From: Duganella sp. BuS-21
Lineage (GTDB): Bacteria > Pseudomonadota > Gammaproteobacteria > Burkholderiales > Burkholderiaceae_D
DNA: 64,000 bases
Reading direction: 5' to 3'
Assembly: GCA_041874725.1 (NCBI GenBank)
Contig: CP097466.1
Location: 1-64,000, forward strand
Shown here: piece by piece, positions 1-11,400 of the stretch
Numbering within the stretch: the stretch's first letter is position 1
How the letters are laid out: each line of letters opens with the position of its first letter
The notes under the pieces: generated by a model
Seen by the model: the letters and a program-made list of their open reading frames with translations, nothing else
The model's database searches: none
What the model was told of the DNA's origin: nothing
Program-made: the position numbers and the translations under genes

Positions 1-1404
1 ATGGAAAATTTTTGGCAGACCTGCTCCGCCCAGCTGGAGCTAGAGCTGACGCCGCAACAATTTAGTGCTTGGATCAAGCCGCTGATCCCCCTCGATTACG
101 AGGCGGGCAAGCTGCGCGTGGCCGCGCCTAACCGTTTCAAGCTGGACTGGGTGAAGACCCAGTTCGCCAGCCGCATCACGGCGCTGGCCTGCCAGTACTG
201 GGAACAGCCGACCGAAGTGCAGTTCGTGCTCGACCCGCGCCTGTCGATGCCGCGCAAGGCCACCACCACCGCACCGGTGCCGGACCACAATGGCGGCGCG
301 CCGAGCAACAACGCGCGCATGGCCATGTCCGACCCGGTGCCGTCGGTGCCGGAAATGCCGGCTTCGGCCCCGCCACGTCGCGAGCAAAGCCGCATCAACA
401 CCGACCTGACCTTCGACAGCTTCGTCACCGGTAAGGCCAACCAGCTGGCGCGCGCCGCCGCCATCCAGGTGGCGAACAATCCGGGCGTGTCGTACAACCC
501 GCTGTTCTTCTACGGCGGCGTGGGCCTGGGTAAGACCCACTTGATCCACGCCATCGGCAACCAGGTGATGGCCGACCAGCCCGGCGCCAAGATCCGCTAC
601 ATCCACGCCGAACAGTACGTGCGCGACGTGGTGACCGCCTACCAGCGCAAGGGCTTCGACGACTTCAAGCATTACTACCACTCGCTGGACATGCTGTTGA
701 TCGATGATATTCAATTCTTCGGCGGCAAAAGCCGCACGCAGGAAGAATTCTTCTACGCATTTGAAGCGCTGATTGCGGCCAAGAAGCAGATCATCATCAC
801 CTCGGATACCTATCCGAAGGAAATCACCGGCATGGACGACCGCCTGATCTCGCGCTTCGACTCCGGCCTGACGGTGGCGATCGAGCCGCCGGAGCTGGAA
901 ATGCGCGTGGCGATTCTGTTGAAAAAAGCCAAGCAGGAAGGCGTGACCTTCTCCGACGACGTCGCCTTCTTCGTGGCCAAGCACCTGCGCTCCAACGTGC
1001 GCGAGCTGGAAGGCGCGCTGCGCAAGATCCTGGCGTACTCGCGCTTCCACGGCAAGGACATCACGATCGATATCGTGAAAGAAGCGCTGAAGGACTTGCT
1101 GTCGGTGCAGAACCGCCAGATTTCGGTGGAAAACATCCAGAAAACGGTGGCCGACTTCTTCAACATCAAAGTGGCAGACATGTACTCGAAGCGCCGGCCG
1201 GCCAACATCGCCCGCCCGCGCCAGATCGCCATGTACCTGGCCAAGGAATTGACGCAGAAGAGCCTGCCGGAGATCGGCGAACTGTTCGGCGGCCGCGACC
1301 ACACCACCGTGCTGCACGCGGTGCGTAAGATTGCCCTGGACCGCACCAAAAATCCGGAATGCAACCACGAATTGCACGTATTGGAACAAACCTTGAAAGG
1401 CTAA
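1..1404 (+). CDS. dnaA: Chromosomal replication initiator DnaA
   Basis: ATP-dependent initiator that binds DnaA boxes at oriC, opens the duplex and loads the DnaB helicase. The 467 residues show the full family layout: an N-terminal DnaB-interaction domain (about 1-85, starting MENFWQTC), a Pro/Ala-rich variable linker (about 85-130), an AAA+ domain with Walker A GGVGLGKT (172-179) and Walker [10 protein letters not shown] (about 232-240), and the C-terminal helix-turn-helix with the DNA-contact motif GRDHTT (431-436). Length is normal. It is first in the dnaA-dnaN-gyrB order, so the origin itself probably lies just before base 1, outside the window. I see no TTATNCACA-type box cluster in the downstream gap. 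Confidence 0.98.
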   Translation: MENFWQTCSAQLELELTPQQFSAWIKPLIPLDYEAGKLRVAAPNRFKLDWVKTQFASRITALACQYWEQPTEVQFVLDPRLSMPRKATTTAPVPDHNGGAPSNNARMAMSDPVPSVPEMPASAPPRREQSRINTDLTFDSFVTGKANQLARAAAIQVANNPGVSYNPLFFYGGVGLGKTHLIHAIGNQVMADQPGAKIRYIHAEQYVRDVVTAYQRKGFDDFKHYYHSLDMLLIDDIQFFGGKSRTQEEFFYAFEALIAAKKQIIITSDTYPKEITGMDDRLISRFDSGLTVAIEPPELEMRVAILLKKAKQEGVTFSDDVAFFVAKHLRSNVRELEGALRKILAYSRFHGKDITIDIVKEALKDLLSVQNRQISVENIQKTVADFFNIKVADMYSKRRPANIARPRQIAMYLAKELTQKSLPEIGELFGGRDHTTVLHAVRKIALDRTKNPECNHELHVLEQTLKG

Positions 1405-1430
1405 GCATGCGCCGTCATTCCGGCGCATGC
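1405..1430. terminator. Perfect hairpin just after dnaA
   Basis: A 9-bp perfect stem (GCATGCGCC at 1405-1413, GGCGCATGC at 1422-1430) with an 8-base loop begins directly after the dnaA stop codon. It has no T-run, so it may be a weak terminator or a member of the dispersed palindromes. The rest of the 206-bp dnaA-dnaN gap holds a degenerate GTCCCCGCG...CGCGAGGAC palindrome (about 1470-1490) and the dnaN ribosome binding site GAGGA (1600-1604). Confidence 0.5.
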
Positions 1431-1610
1431 GGGGCGGTCCGCCGCTGCGGTCCAATACACACTCAGCATGGGTCCCCGCGTACGCGAGGACGACGGCACG
1501 GCAAGGCTAGCGGCGGGGCCATTTTGCCATTATGATTCAGGCAAACCTGTCCAGCTGCCCACAAGGCAAAAGTACTAAAAAATATCGTTAATTTTTACTG
1601 AGGATAATCT

Positions 1611-2717
1611 ATGCAATTGGTCAAAACCACCCGAGATACGCTACTCCGGCCACTGCAGATCGTGAGCGGTATTGTCGAGCGTCGGCACACTATGCCGATT
1701 CTGGCCAATATCCTCATCCGCAAAGAGGGCGAGAGCGTATCCTTCCTGTCGACCGACACGGAAGTCCAGATCACCACCAACGCTGAAATCGGCTCCGGCG
1801 CCGACATCGCCGGCACCACCGTGGCCGCGCGCAAGCTGCTGGACATCCTGCGCGCGCTGCCGGAATCGGGCGACGTCACCATCACCCTGCAAAACAAGCG
1901 CCTGGCCGTTTCATCGGGCAAATCGCGCTTTGCGCTGCAAACCCTGGCCGCCGAGGAATTCCCGACCGTGCAGCAGGCCGACAGCTACAGCGCCACCGTG
2001 ACCCTGCCGCAAAAAACCCTGAAGCACCTGTTCAACATGGTGCACTTCTCGATGGCCCAGCAGGACATCCGTTACTACCTGAACGGCCTGCTGCTGGTGC
2101 TGGATGGCAACAACGTGATCGCCGTGGCCACCGACGGCCACCGCCTGGCCTTCTGCCAGGTGGAAACCGAGCAAACCTTCGCGCGCCAGGAAGTCATCAT
2201 CCCGCGCAAGACCATCATCGAACTGCAGCGCCTGCTGGAAGAAAACGACGAGCCGGTGCAGCTCGACATCGCCGCCAACCAGGTCAAGCTGACCTTTGCC
2301 GACATCGAACTGATTTCGAAGCTGGTGGAAGGCAAGTTCCCGGACTACACGCGCGTGATCCCGAAGGGCTACAAGAACGAATTCACCATCGGCCGCGATG
2401 AACTGCTGCGCTCGCTGCAACGCGCGGCCATCATGACCAGCGATAAATTCAAGGGCGTGCGCTGCATCATCACCCCAGGCAGCATGAAGATCAGCTCCAC
2501 CAATGCCGACCAGGAAGAAGCGGTCGAGGAACTGGAAATCGACTACGGCGGCGACAGCGTCGACATCGGCTTCAACGTCACCTACCTGCTGGACGTGCTG
2601 AACAACCTGAAATGCGACCAGATCAACGTCGCGCTGGGCGACTCCAACTCGTCGGCGCTGATTTCGATCCCGGAAAACACCGACTTCAAATACGTCGTCA
2701 TGCCGATGCGCATTTAA
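1611..2717 (+). CDS. dnaN: DNA polymerase III beta sliding clamp
   Basis: Ring-shaped processivity clamp that tethers DNA polymerase III to DNA and acts as a docking hub for repair polymerases and Hda. The 368 residues match the usual length and begin MQLVKTTRDTLLRPLQIVSGIVE. The three clamp domains are continuous, and the C-terminus ends YVVMPMRI, the typical beta-clamp ending around the peptide-binding pocket (MPMRL in E. coli). The ATG at 1611 has a GAGGA ribosome binding site seven bases upstream. It lies second in the conserved dnaA-dnaN-gyrB replication cluster. Confidence 0.98.
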   Translation: MQLVKTTRDTLLRPLQIVSGIVERRHTMPILANILIRKEGESVSFLSTDTEVQITTNAEIGSGADIAGTTVAARKLLDILRALPESGDVTITLQNKRLAVSSGKSRFALQTLAAEEFPTVQQADSYSATVTLPQKTLKHLFNMVHFSMAQQDIRYYLNGLLLVLDGNNVIAVATDGHRLAFCQVETEQTFARQEVIIPRKTIIELQRLLEENDEPVQLDIAANQVKLTFADIELISKLVEGKFPDYTRVIPKGYKNEFTIGRDELLRSLQRAAIMTSDKFKGVRCIITPGSMKISSTNADQEEAVEELEIDYGGDSVDIGFNVTYLLDVLNNLKCDQINVALGDSNSSALISIPENTDFKYVVMPMRI

Positions 2718-2759
2718 CACCGTCGCACTCGCGCACGCGGGTGCCTATAGTCAGCATGG

Positions 2760-2779
2760 ATTCCCGCTTGCGCGGGAAT
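2760..2779. repeat. REP-like palindrome ATTCCCGC/GCGGGAAT
   Basis: Perfect 8-bp arms around TTGC in the dnaN-gyrB gap, flanked by CATGG and GACG. Relatives with the same core occur at 9993-10012 and, with one arm altered, at 23555-23574. They look like dispersed intergenic palindromes that can form mRNA hairpins. Confidence 0.6.
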
Positions 2780-2791
2780 GACGTCCCGTAA

Positions 2792-5326
<2,535 letters not shown>

Positions 5327-5392
5327 TAAACAACTTAGACACGAGACTGGATCGATTACCTATAAAGTTCCGGCCTTAGTAGTAACTAATGC

Positions 5393-5424
5393 AAAATGCC
5401 AGCCTAATCAGCTGGCATTTTTTA
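5393..5424 (+). terminator. Rho-independent terminator after gyrB
   Basis: An 11-bp stem (AAAATGCCAGC at 5393-5403, GCTGGCATTTT at 5411-5421) with a 7-base loop runs into T residues. It marks the boundary between the replication cluster and the lower-GC defence block. Confidence 0.9.
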
Positions 5425-5520
5425 TATTAAACAATGTTTCGAGGTAAGATAAGTTTACGCACCCCAGACTACTTGCATCGACAATTCGTCCTCGCATCTG
5501 CAGACCGAGACATCATAATA

Positions 5521-8500
5521 ATGACATCGACCATCGCATACTACGATCAAAACTCAACTAGTTTTTTTAGCAGTACGATCAATATCGACATGTCTATCTT
5601 GCATAATCTGTTTTTATCCGTGCTACATCCCGGTGCGCAGATATTGGACGCTGGCTGTGGCTCCGGTAGAGATACCAAAGCATTTCTCGACAAGGGATAC
5701 CGTGTTACCGCTTTCGACGCATCAGAAGAGCTCGTTCGTTTAGCCTCAGAACACACAAACATTGACGTTCAAGTACGCAGCTTTTTCGATGTGAAGGAGC
5801 AGTCAAGCTACGACGGAATTTGGGCTTGTGCCAGTTTATTACACGTTCCTCAATCAGAATTGCCGCAAGCACTGCAGGCTCTCTGGAGCGCTCTTAAACC
5901 CGGCGGAGCGTTCTATCTAAGCTTCAAGCTTGGGACAAGCGAGCGCGTACAAGATGGACGCCATTTCACCGATGTAGACGAGCCACAACTACGTGCATGG
6001 TTGAGTGTATTGGCGGATGTCGAGAGCATCGAATGCTGGCTGTCGGCAGACGCGCGTCCAGGCCGAACGGAACAATGGTTGAATGCCCTCGTCATCCGTG
6101 CGCATACGACAAAAGACAATCTCATCACAGGCGGTGATGATCCATTCTTACCTCATCTCAGCACAGCAATTAACCAAGCTTCAGATGTTGATCTGGCGGT
6201 CGCCTTCGTGAAGACGACGGGATTGCGCCTGTTACTTCCAGACCTGCATAGCGCACTCAAAGGCGACGACGAATTACAACGCCAACCCGCGCGTGTTCGC
6301 GTACTGACGAGCGACTATCTTGACGTCACGGATCCTGAAGCGCTTCGGCTGCTGATGCTGCTTCAAGCGCAAGGCGCACAAGTGAAAGTTTACGAATCCG
6401 CCGGTAGTAGTTTTCACCTCAAAGCCTACCTATTCGCTCAACACAACGGCGCCGATGGCCTAGTCGGCACTGCATTTATTGGCTCCAGCAATATCAGCAG
6501 ACAAGCACTCACAAATGGTCTTGAATGGAACTACCGTATTGACTACCCTGGCGACGATGGTTTCCTTGAAGCTCGCTCGCGGTTTGAGGAGTTGTTCGTC
6601 AATCCTCGTAGCACCCCACTGACCGACGCGTGGATAGCTCAGTATGAAGCTCGCAGAGTGCCGCTGCCGATGGCGGTTGCGCCGGGAAGCTTGGAACAAG
6701 ACCCGCCTCCGGTTCCGTCACCCGTACAAACCGAGGCGCTGTTCGCATTGCGGGAAACACGGGACGAGGGTTTCAGTCGGGGCCTGGTGGTACTGGCCAC
6801 CGGGCTGGGTAAAACGTGGCTCGCCGCATTCGATGCGGCGCAGCTCGGAGCTCGACGCATACTGTTCGTTGCGCATCGCGAAGAGATCCTAAATCAAGCG
6901 GCAGAGACCTTCCTTAGAATTCGCCCCAATGCGCGAGTTGGTTTTTATGCAGGAAAAATACGTGACGTCGAGGTAGATGTATTATGCGCATCGGTCCAGA
7001 CATTAGGCCGCGAAGTACATCTTGAACGATTCGCCCCAGATCATTTCGACTACATCGTCGTTGATGAGTTCCACCATGCCGCTGCGGTGACTTACCGTCG
7101 CCTGCTGGCATACTTCTCACCGCGATTCCTTCTCGGGCTGACAGCAACACCAGACCGTTCCGACCAATCCAATATCTTGTCGCTGTGCGACGATAACCTG
7201 GTATTCACGCGTAAGCTGTTCGATGGCATTAATTCCAAACTCTTGGTGCCTTTCCATTACTACGGCATTTTCGACAGCTCTGTGGACTATACTGAGATAC
7301 CGTGGCGTAGTGGCCGATTCGATCCCGAGCAGTTGTCCAATAAATTAGCGACGCTGGCACGCGCTAAGCACGCGCTCGCTGAATGGCAGCGGCGCAAGCA
7401 AGCGCGTACCCTCGCGTTTTGTGTCTCCATCGCGCACGCCGAGTTCATGGCGTTCCAGTTTGACAAAGCCGGCGTCGCGTGTGCTGCGGTCTATGCAGGA
7501 TCGAAATTAAGCCGCGCGGATGCGCTTGAACGATTGCGTGATGGCCGCTTGGCGATCATTTTTTCCGTTGATCTATTCAACGAGGGCGTCGACTTGCCAG
7601 CCATCGATACGGTGATGATGCTGCGGCCAACCGAGTCCAAGATATTATTCCTTCAGCAGCTAGGCCGAGGCTTACGTAAGAGCGACGGCAAGGCGCATTT
7701 GGTTGTACTCGATTTCATCGGCAATCATAAAAGCTTTTTGCACAAGCCCCAGGCCCTTTTCGAGATCGACTCCGGCTACAAGAAACTTGCAGACTTTGCG
7801 CGTAAAGTAGAAGCGAACAAACTATCGCTGCCAGAAGGCTGTTTCGTCAATTACGATTTGGAACTGATTGAGTTTCTTAAGTCGCTGGACAGCGATGGCA
7901 TCAAAAACGAATACGCAGCTCTGCGAGACAGCTTTAGCAGACGGCCGACACTCGCGGAATTTTATCGATCCGGTGCCAGCATGCCGTCTATGCGGAAAGA
8001 CTATGGTGACTGGTTCTCGCTGGTAGATGCGATGAGTGATCTTGATGTTGACGATCAACAGATCGCAAGAGCACATCAGGCATTCTTGCGTGAGTTGGAA
8101 ACCACCGCCATGACGAAGAGCTTCAAAATGGTGCTGCTTGAAGCTTTTCAGGAGCTTGAAGGATGGGAATCTCAGCCAACCACAACAGCACTCGCAGACC
8201 GCTCGTGGCAAGTGTTGCAACGTCGGCGGGCGCTGCTCGGTGATTTACCTCAGGCCCAGCGCAACTTACAAGATGGTGCGAGTGAAGCCTGGCATCGTTA
8301 CTGGTTGGACAACCCGATCAATGCGTGGGCCGGTGGCAATAGCTCTGCTGAAAAAAAAGCCTACTTCCGAGTCAAGAATGGCGAGTTCCACCCGACCTTT
8401 GAGCTGTCCTCCAGCAACACGACCACTTTCGGGTTGATGGTTCAAGAGCTTGTCGATTATAGGCTGGCAGCATATGAAATCAGGCGCACGAGTGCGGAAG

Positions 8501-9381
8501 TACCCGATAACGTGTTTCCCTTTAACCGCAACGCCAAAATCAACGTCGGAACCGAACTTCCCTATTTCCCGAATCTCAAGATCGCTTGTGGGCATTTCAA
8601 AACCGGGACCGCAGATGCGGAGGAATATCGAGTTCTGGGATCGGATTATGGCCAATTGGATGGGCAACGACACTTCATCGCGCGCGCATCCGGCAATTCC
8701 ATGAACGGAGGGAAGCACCCTGTTCAGGATGGAGATTACCTTCTGCTTGAGCATGTTTCGCCAACCAATGCAGGGGCCATTACCGGTTCGATTATGGCAA
8801 TAGAACGTCCAGACGAATACGGTGATGGCTTCCAATATCTGCTTCGCCATGTGGTGAAGGCTGCGGATGGTGGCTACGTTTTGCGAGCCACCAATCCGGA
8901 CTACGAAGATATGCTGGCCACAGACGAAATGCATACGCTCGCTCGATTGAAAGCTGTGATTAGTCCGCTTGATCTGGCAGTGGGCCAGTCATTTTTACGT
9001 GAGGACATTGCGCCACTCTTCGGTGAAACCTACAGCATAGGCAATTGGAATGCGGGGCACGTGACGCTAACGAAGCAAAACGCCATAGTGCTCCTGGTCA
9101 CCGTCAACAAGCAGGGAAAGGCTGTGGACCATCGATATCTCGATCACTGGATCGATGAAGGCACTTTCCACTGGCAGAGTCAAAACTCTAGTTCACCAAG
9201 TAATAAGAAAGGCAAGGACATCCTTGAGCACGAAGCAAACGGCGTGGGGATACATTTGTTCGTGCGAGAGTCCAAGCTTGAAAACGGTAAGGGGGCACCG
9301 TTCGTTTATCATGGGAAGGTTCAGTATCAAAGCCATACAGGCAGCAATCCTATGAGCGTGATCTTTAAACTTATGGAATGA
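5521..9381 (+). CDS. Fused SAM methyltransferase-PLD nuclease-SF2 helicase-S24-DUF3427 protein
   Basis: A single 1286-residue polypeptide counted from the ATG at 5521, whose MTSTIAYYDQN start is typical of free-standing class I methyltransferases. The frame stays open back to another ATG at 5434, which has no visible ribosome binding site. Domains in order: Rossmann methyltransferase (about 1-195; motif I LDAGCGSGRD near 42-51); PLD-family nuclease (about 205-365; HLK at 299-301, GSSN at 321-324); SF2 helicase (about 400-770; Walker A ATGLGKT 426-432, DEFHH 515-519, QQLGRGLRK 712-720); S24/LexA-like fold (SGNSM 1057-1061); C-terminal DUF3427 (about 1150-1286; FHWQSQN, GIHLFVRESK). PLD nuclease plus helicase is the architecture of ATP-dependent restriction enzymes related to CglI and NgoAVII, so restriction or defence is inferred. 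The N-terminal methyltransferase is the unusual part. Base composition is visibly AT-richer than gyrB, suggesting transfer. Its stop overlaps the convergent broken vsr by 11 bases. Confidence 0.85.
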   Translation: MTSTIAYYDQNSTSFFSSTINIDMSILHNLFLSVLHPGAQILDAGCGSGRDTKAFLDKGYRVTAFDASEELVRLASEHTNIDVQVRSFFDVKEQSSYDGIWACASLLHVPQSELPQALQALWSALKPGGAFYLSFKLGTSERVQDGRHFTDVDEPQLRAWLSVLADVESIECWLSADARPGRTEQWLNALVIRAHTTKDNLITGGDDPFLPHLSTAINQASDVDLAVAFVKTTGLRLLLPDLHSALKGDDELQRQPARVRVLTSDYLDVTDPEALRLLMLLQAQGAQVKVYESAGSSFHLKAYLFAQHNGADGLVGTAFIGSSNISRQALTNGLEWNYRIDYPGDDGFLEARSRFEELFVNPRSTPLTDAWIAQYEARRVPLPMAVAPGSLEQDPPPVPSPVQTEALFALRETRDEGFSRGLVVLATGLGKTWLAAFDAAQLGARRILFVAHREEILNQAAETFLRIRPNARVGFYAGKIRDVEVDVLCASVQTLGREVHLERFAPDHFDYIVVDEFHHAAAVTYRRLLAYFSPRFLLGLTATPDRSDQSNILSLCDDNLVFTRKLFDGINSKLLVPFHYYGIFDSSVDYTEIPWRSGRFDPEQLSNKLATLARAKHALAEWQRRKQARTLAFCVSIAHAEFMAFQFDKAGVACAAVYAGSKLSRADALERLRDGRLAIIFSVDLFNEGVDLPAIDTVMMLRPTESKILFLQQLGRGLRKSDGKAHLVVLDFIGNHKSFLHKPQALFEIDSGYKKLADFARKVEANKLSLPEGCFVNYDLELIEFLKSLDSDGIKNEYAALRDSFSRRPTLAEFYRSGASMPSMRKDYGDWFSLVDAMSDLDVDDQQIARAHQAFLRELETTAMTKSFKMVLLEAFQELEGWESQPTTTALADRSWQVLQRRRALLGDLPQAQRNLQDGASEAWHRYWLDNPINAWAGGNSSAEKKAYFRVKNGEFHPTFELSSSNTTTFGLMVQELVDYRLAAYEIRRTSAEVPDNVFPFNRNAKINVGTELPYFPNLKIACGHFKTGTADAEEYRVLGSDYGQLDGQRHFIARASGNSMNGGKHPVQDGDYLLLEHVSPTNAGAITGSIMAIERPDEYGDGFQYLLRHVVKAADGGYVLRATNPDYEDMLATDEMHTLARLKAVISPLDLAVGQSFLREDIAPLFGETYSIGNWNAGHVTLTKQNAIVLLVTVNKQGKAVDHRYLDHWIDEGTFHWQSQNSSSPSNKKGKDILEHEANGVGIHLFVRESKLENGKGAPFVYHGKVQYQSHTGSNPMSVIFKLME

Positions 9382-9801
9382 GTGGAGCCGCTGCGGAACC
9401 CAGGAAGCCGCGCAATTTTTCCTCCAGCACTTCGCGGTCGTTAAGTTCGCACTCCCATACTACGTGAACCTGCCAGCCGGCTTGCGTTAGGGTCGCAAAG
9501 TTGCGTTCGTCACGTGTTTTATTGCCGTTGAGTTTTTCACTCCAGAACTCGACGCGGGATTTAGGCATCCACTACCGGCTGCAGTTGTCGTGACGATGCC
9601 AAAAGCAACCGTGGACGAAGATCACCTTTTTTCGCGAAGGGAACACAAGTCCAGGGAGTCTGGAAGATTGCACACATGCAGGCGATAGCGGTCGCCGGCG
9701 GCGAAGACCAACTTGCGCACGATGAGTTCCGGCTGGGTGTTCTTGCCACGCACGCGCGCCATGAGGGCGCTCCTCGTTGCCTGATCTATGAAATCGACCA
9801 T
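9371..9801 (-). pseudogene. vsr: Very short patch repair endonuclease Vsr, broken
   Basis: Vsr nicks T:G mismatches that arise when 5-methylcytosine deaminates and usually travels with a C5 methyltransferase such as the one at 10167. Reading from the ATG at 9801, MVDFIDQATRSALMARVRGK continues through the expected N-terminal half to RYRLHVCNLP. The frame then shifts near 9660, where the frame carrying FPSRKKVIFVHGCFWHRHDNC takes over. An in-frame TAG at 9572-9574 separates that part from the C-terminal MPKSRVEFWSEKLNGN...VVWECEL segment. One frameshift plus one stop means no full-length product. The metal and catalytic region (FVHGCFWHRH) is still readable, so the decay looks recent. A sequencing error could explain one lesion but hardly both. 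Confidence 0.85.
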
Positions 9802-9899
9802 CTCTTCCGAGCTCCGCTCCGAGTGACCATAGCAAGATCGCAGCTATCGCAGATTATTCAAGAGCGTATTGACAATAGACAAACCGGCTGCATTGAATG

Positions 9900-9915
9900 C
9901 TGTATAAAAATACAG
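9900..9915. promoter_or_regulatory. LexA/SOS-type box CTGTATAAAAATACAG
   Basis: A perfect match to the CTGT-N8-ACAG LexA operator, with an AT-only core and TA following. It lies about 100 bp upstream of vsr on the minus strand and about 250 bp upstream of the methyltransferase ATG. The site is clear in sequence. Which gene it controls, if any, is inference; position favours the vsr direction. Confidence 0.6.
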
Positions 9916-9992
9916 TAAAATTGGCAAAGATCCTGTTCAGCCGCTGTTCTGAGACTGCTGTCTTGTTCTAGCGATCTGGATCGCTCGTATGG

Positions 9993-10012
9993 GTTCCCGC
10001 TTTCGCGGGAAC
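9993..10012. repeat. REP-like palindrome GTTCCCGC/GCGGGAAC
   Basis: Perfect 8-bp arms around TTTC, flanked by TATGG and GACG, the same format as the copy at 2760-2779. Confidence 0.6.
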
Positions 10013-10166
10013 GACGTGGGCTGGGCTGGTTGGTTGCGGTCATGCATTGCTTTATACTGCTGCAGTCCCGCCTGGCCAGCATCGCTCAACCGGGAGACTT
10101 TGCGCTAACAGATTCTCGAGTCTGGTTGGAGCCACACTGATTCAATCCGATCATATTCAAAACACC

Positions 10167-11387
10167 ATGTACAAGCAGCCCCTCACCTCCGCGCGTCACG
10201 AAGAACACCTACTGCTTGCGCCGCGCGCTCTGGAGTCGATTGAGCTTTTCGCCGGCGCGGGCGGCTTGGCGTTGGGGTTCTCCAGCAAGAACGTGCAGCA
10301 CCGCGCGGTGGTCGAGTGGAACACGCATGCGTGCAACACCATCCGCCACAACAAGCTGCACAAAGTGGAACCGATCAGCCATTGGCCGGATGTGACGGAA
10401 GGCGACGTCAAGAATTTCAAGTACGGCGCTTACGAGGGCATCGACCTGATCACCGGCGGGCCGCCTTGCCAGCCTTTCTCTATGGGCGGCAAGCATGGCG
10501 GCTTCCTGGACGAGCGGGACATGTTCCCGCAGGCGATACGCGCCGTGCGCGAGGCGCGGCCGCGCGCGTTTGTCTTTGAGAATGTGCAGGGCCTGACGCG
10601 CGTCGCCTTCGCCGATTACTTCGACTATATTCTGCTGCAGCTGGAGTTTCCTTCGCTGACCGCGAAGCCGAAGGAGCAATGGGGCGATCATCTGGCCCGT
10701 TTGCGGAAGTGGAAGCAGAAGCCTGGCACCGTCAGCGAGTATCGCGTGACGTTCAAGCTGGTGAATGCGGCGAACTACGGCGTCCCTCAAAAGCGCATGC
10801 GCGTGTTCTTTGTCGGCTTCCGCGCGGACCAGGACAAGCTGTGGCAAGCCCCCGACGAGACGCACAGCAACGATGCGCTGTTGCTCTCGCAATGGGGATC
10901 GGGCGACTACTGGGACCGGCATAAAGTGGCGGCTCGGCACCGCCCCTCCAAGCCCGATGGGATTGAGAACAAGATCCGCAAGCTGATCGATTCGGACTTC
11001 GGCAGCAACGTGCTCGCCTGGCGAACTGTTCGGGATGCCATTTGCGATCTGCCGGACCCGGAGCGCTTTCCGGGCAAGGTGCAGGCGCATCGCTTCCAGC
11101 CTGGCGCGCGCACGTATGTCGGCCACACCGGCAGTCCGATGGATGAGCCGGCGAAGGCGTTGAAGGCCGGCGACCATGGCGTGCCCGGCGGCGAGAACAT
11201 GCTGCGGCGGGTGGATGGATCGGTACGCTATTTCACCGTGCGCGAGTCGGCCCGTATTCAGACTTTCCCCGATACGTTCCTGTTTGAGGGAACCTGGTCG
11301 GAAATCATGCGTCAGCTGGGCAACGCGGTGCCGGTACGGTTGGCGGCGGTTATCGCGGAAAGCGTTTGCGGTCAGCTAAGGGCTTAG
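10167..11387 (+). CDS. DNA (cytosine-5-)-methyltransferase
   Basis: Transfers a methyl group from SAM to C5 of cytosine in a specific site, protecting host DNA from the partner endonuclease. The ordered C5 motifs are all present: I (ELFAGAGGLALGF), IV with catalytic Cys (GGPPCQPFS), VI (FENVQG), VIII (NAANYGVPQKRMRVFFVG), IX (TVRESARIQTFPD) and X (QLGNAVPV), with a target-recognition region between VIII and IX. The ATG at 10167 (406 residues) is preferred over an upstream ATG at 10047 whose extra 40 residues look non-coding. It converges, with a 13-bp gap, on an Eco29kI-like endonuclease. The prototype M.Eco29kI is also a C5 enzyme, so the two probably form one type II system. Confidence 0.92.
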   Translation: MYKQPLTSARHEEHLLLAPRALESIELFAGAGGLALGFSSKNVQHRAVVEWNTHACNTIRHNKLHKVEPISHWPDVTEGDVKNFKYGAYEGIDLITGGPPCQPFSMGGKHGGFLDERDMFPQAIRAVREARPRAFVFENVQGLTRVAFADYFDYILLQLEFPSLTAKPKEQWGDHLARLRKWKQKPGTVSEYRVTFKLVNAANYGVPQKRMRVFFVGFRADQDKLWQAPDETHSNDALLLSQWGSGDYWDRHKVAARHRPSKPDGIENKIRKLIDSDFGSNVLAWRTVRDAICDLPDPERFPGKVQAHRFQPGARTYVGHTGSPMDEPAKALKAGDHGVPGGENMLRRVDGSVRYFTVRESARIQTFPDTFLFEGTWSEIMRQLGNAVPVRLAAVIAESVCGQLRA

Positions 11388-11400
11388 ACGGTTTACGCTT

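Larger units (their letters stand above)
9802..10166. other. Intergenic region between vsr and the cytosine methyltransferase
   Basis: This 365-bp gap separates divergent vsr and the methyltransferase. It holds a LexA-type box (9900-9915), a TTGACA hexamer (9869-9874) without a well-spaced -10, and a REP-like palindrome (9993-10012). The methyltransferase frame is open back to an ATG at 10047, so an N-terminal extension is possible but does not look like protein of this family. No RNA gene was seen. Confidence 0.6.

Noticed and set aside
40..1455. Long minus-strand frame opposite dnaA (471 codons), and similar ones opposite gyrB, jetC and iorB
   Set aside because: Shadows of well-identified genes with skewed high-GC codon use; their translations are His/Gln/Arg-rich with no domain.
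1405..1610. Possible oriC in the dnaA-dnaN gap
   Set aside because: No cluster of TTATNCACA boxes and no AT-rich unwinding element of adequate length. The origin is more likely upstream of dnaA, outside the window.
5434..5520. Upstream ATG that would add 29 residues to the fusion protein
   Set aside because: No ribosome binding site, close to the gyrB terminator, and the next ATG gives the standard methyltransferase N-terminus.
10047..10166. N-terminal extension of the cytosine methyltransferase
   Set aside because: The extra 40 residues are not methyltransferase-like. The ATG at 10167 begins a sequence leading directly to motif I. Not excluded, since neither start has a strong ribosome binding site.
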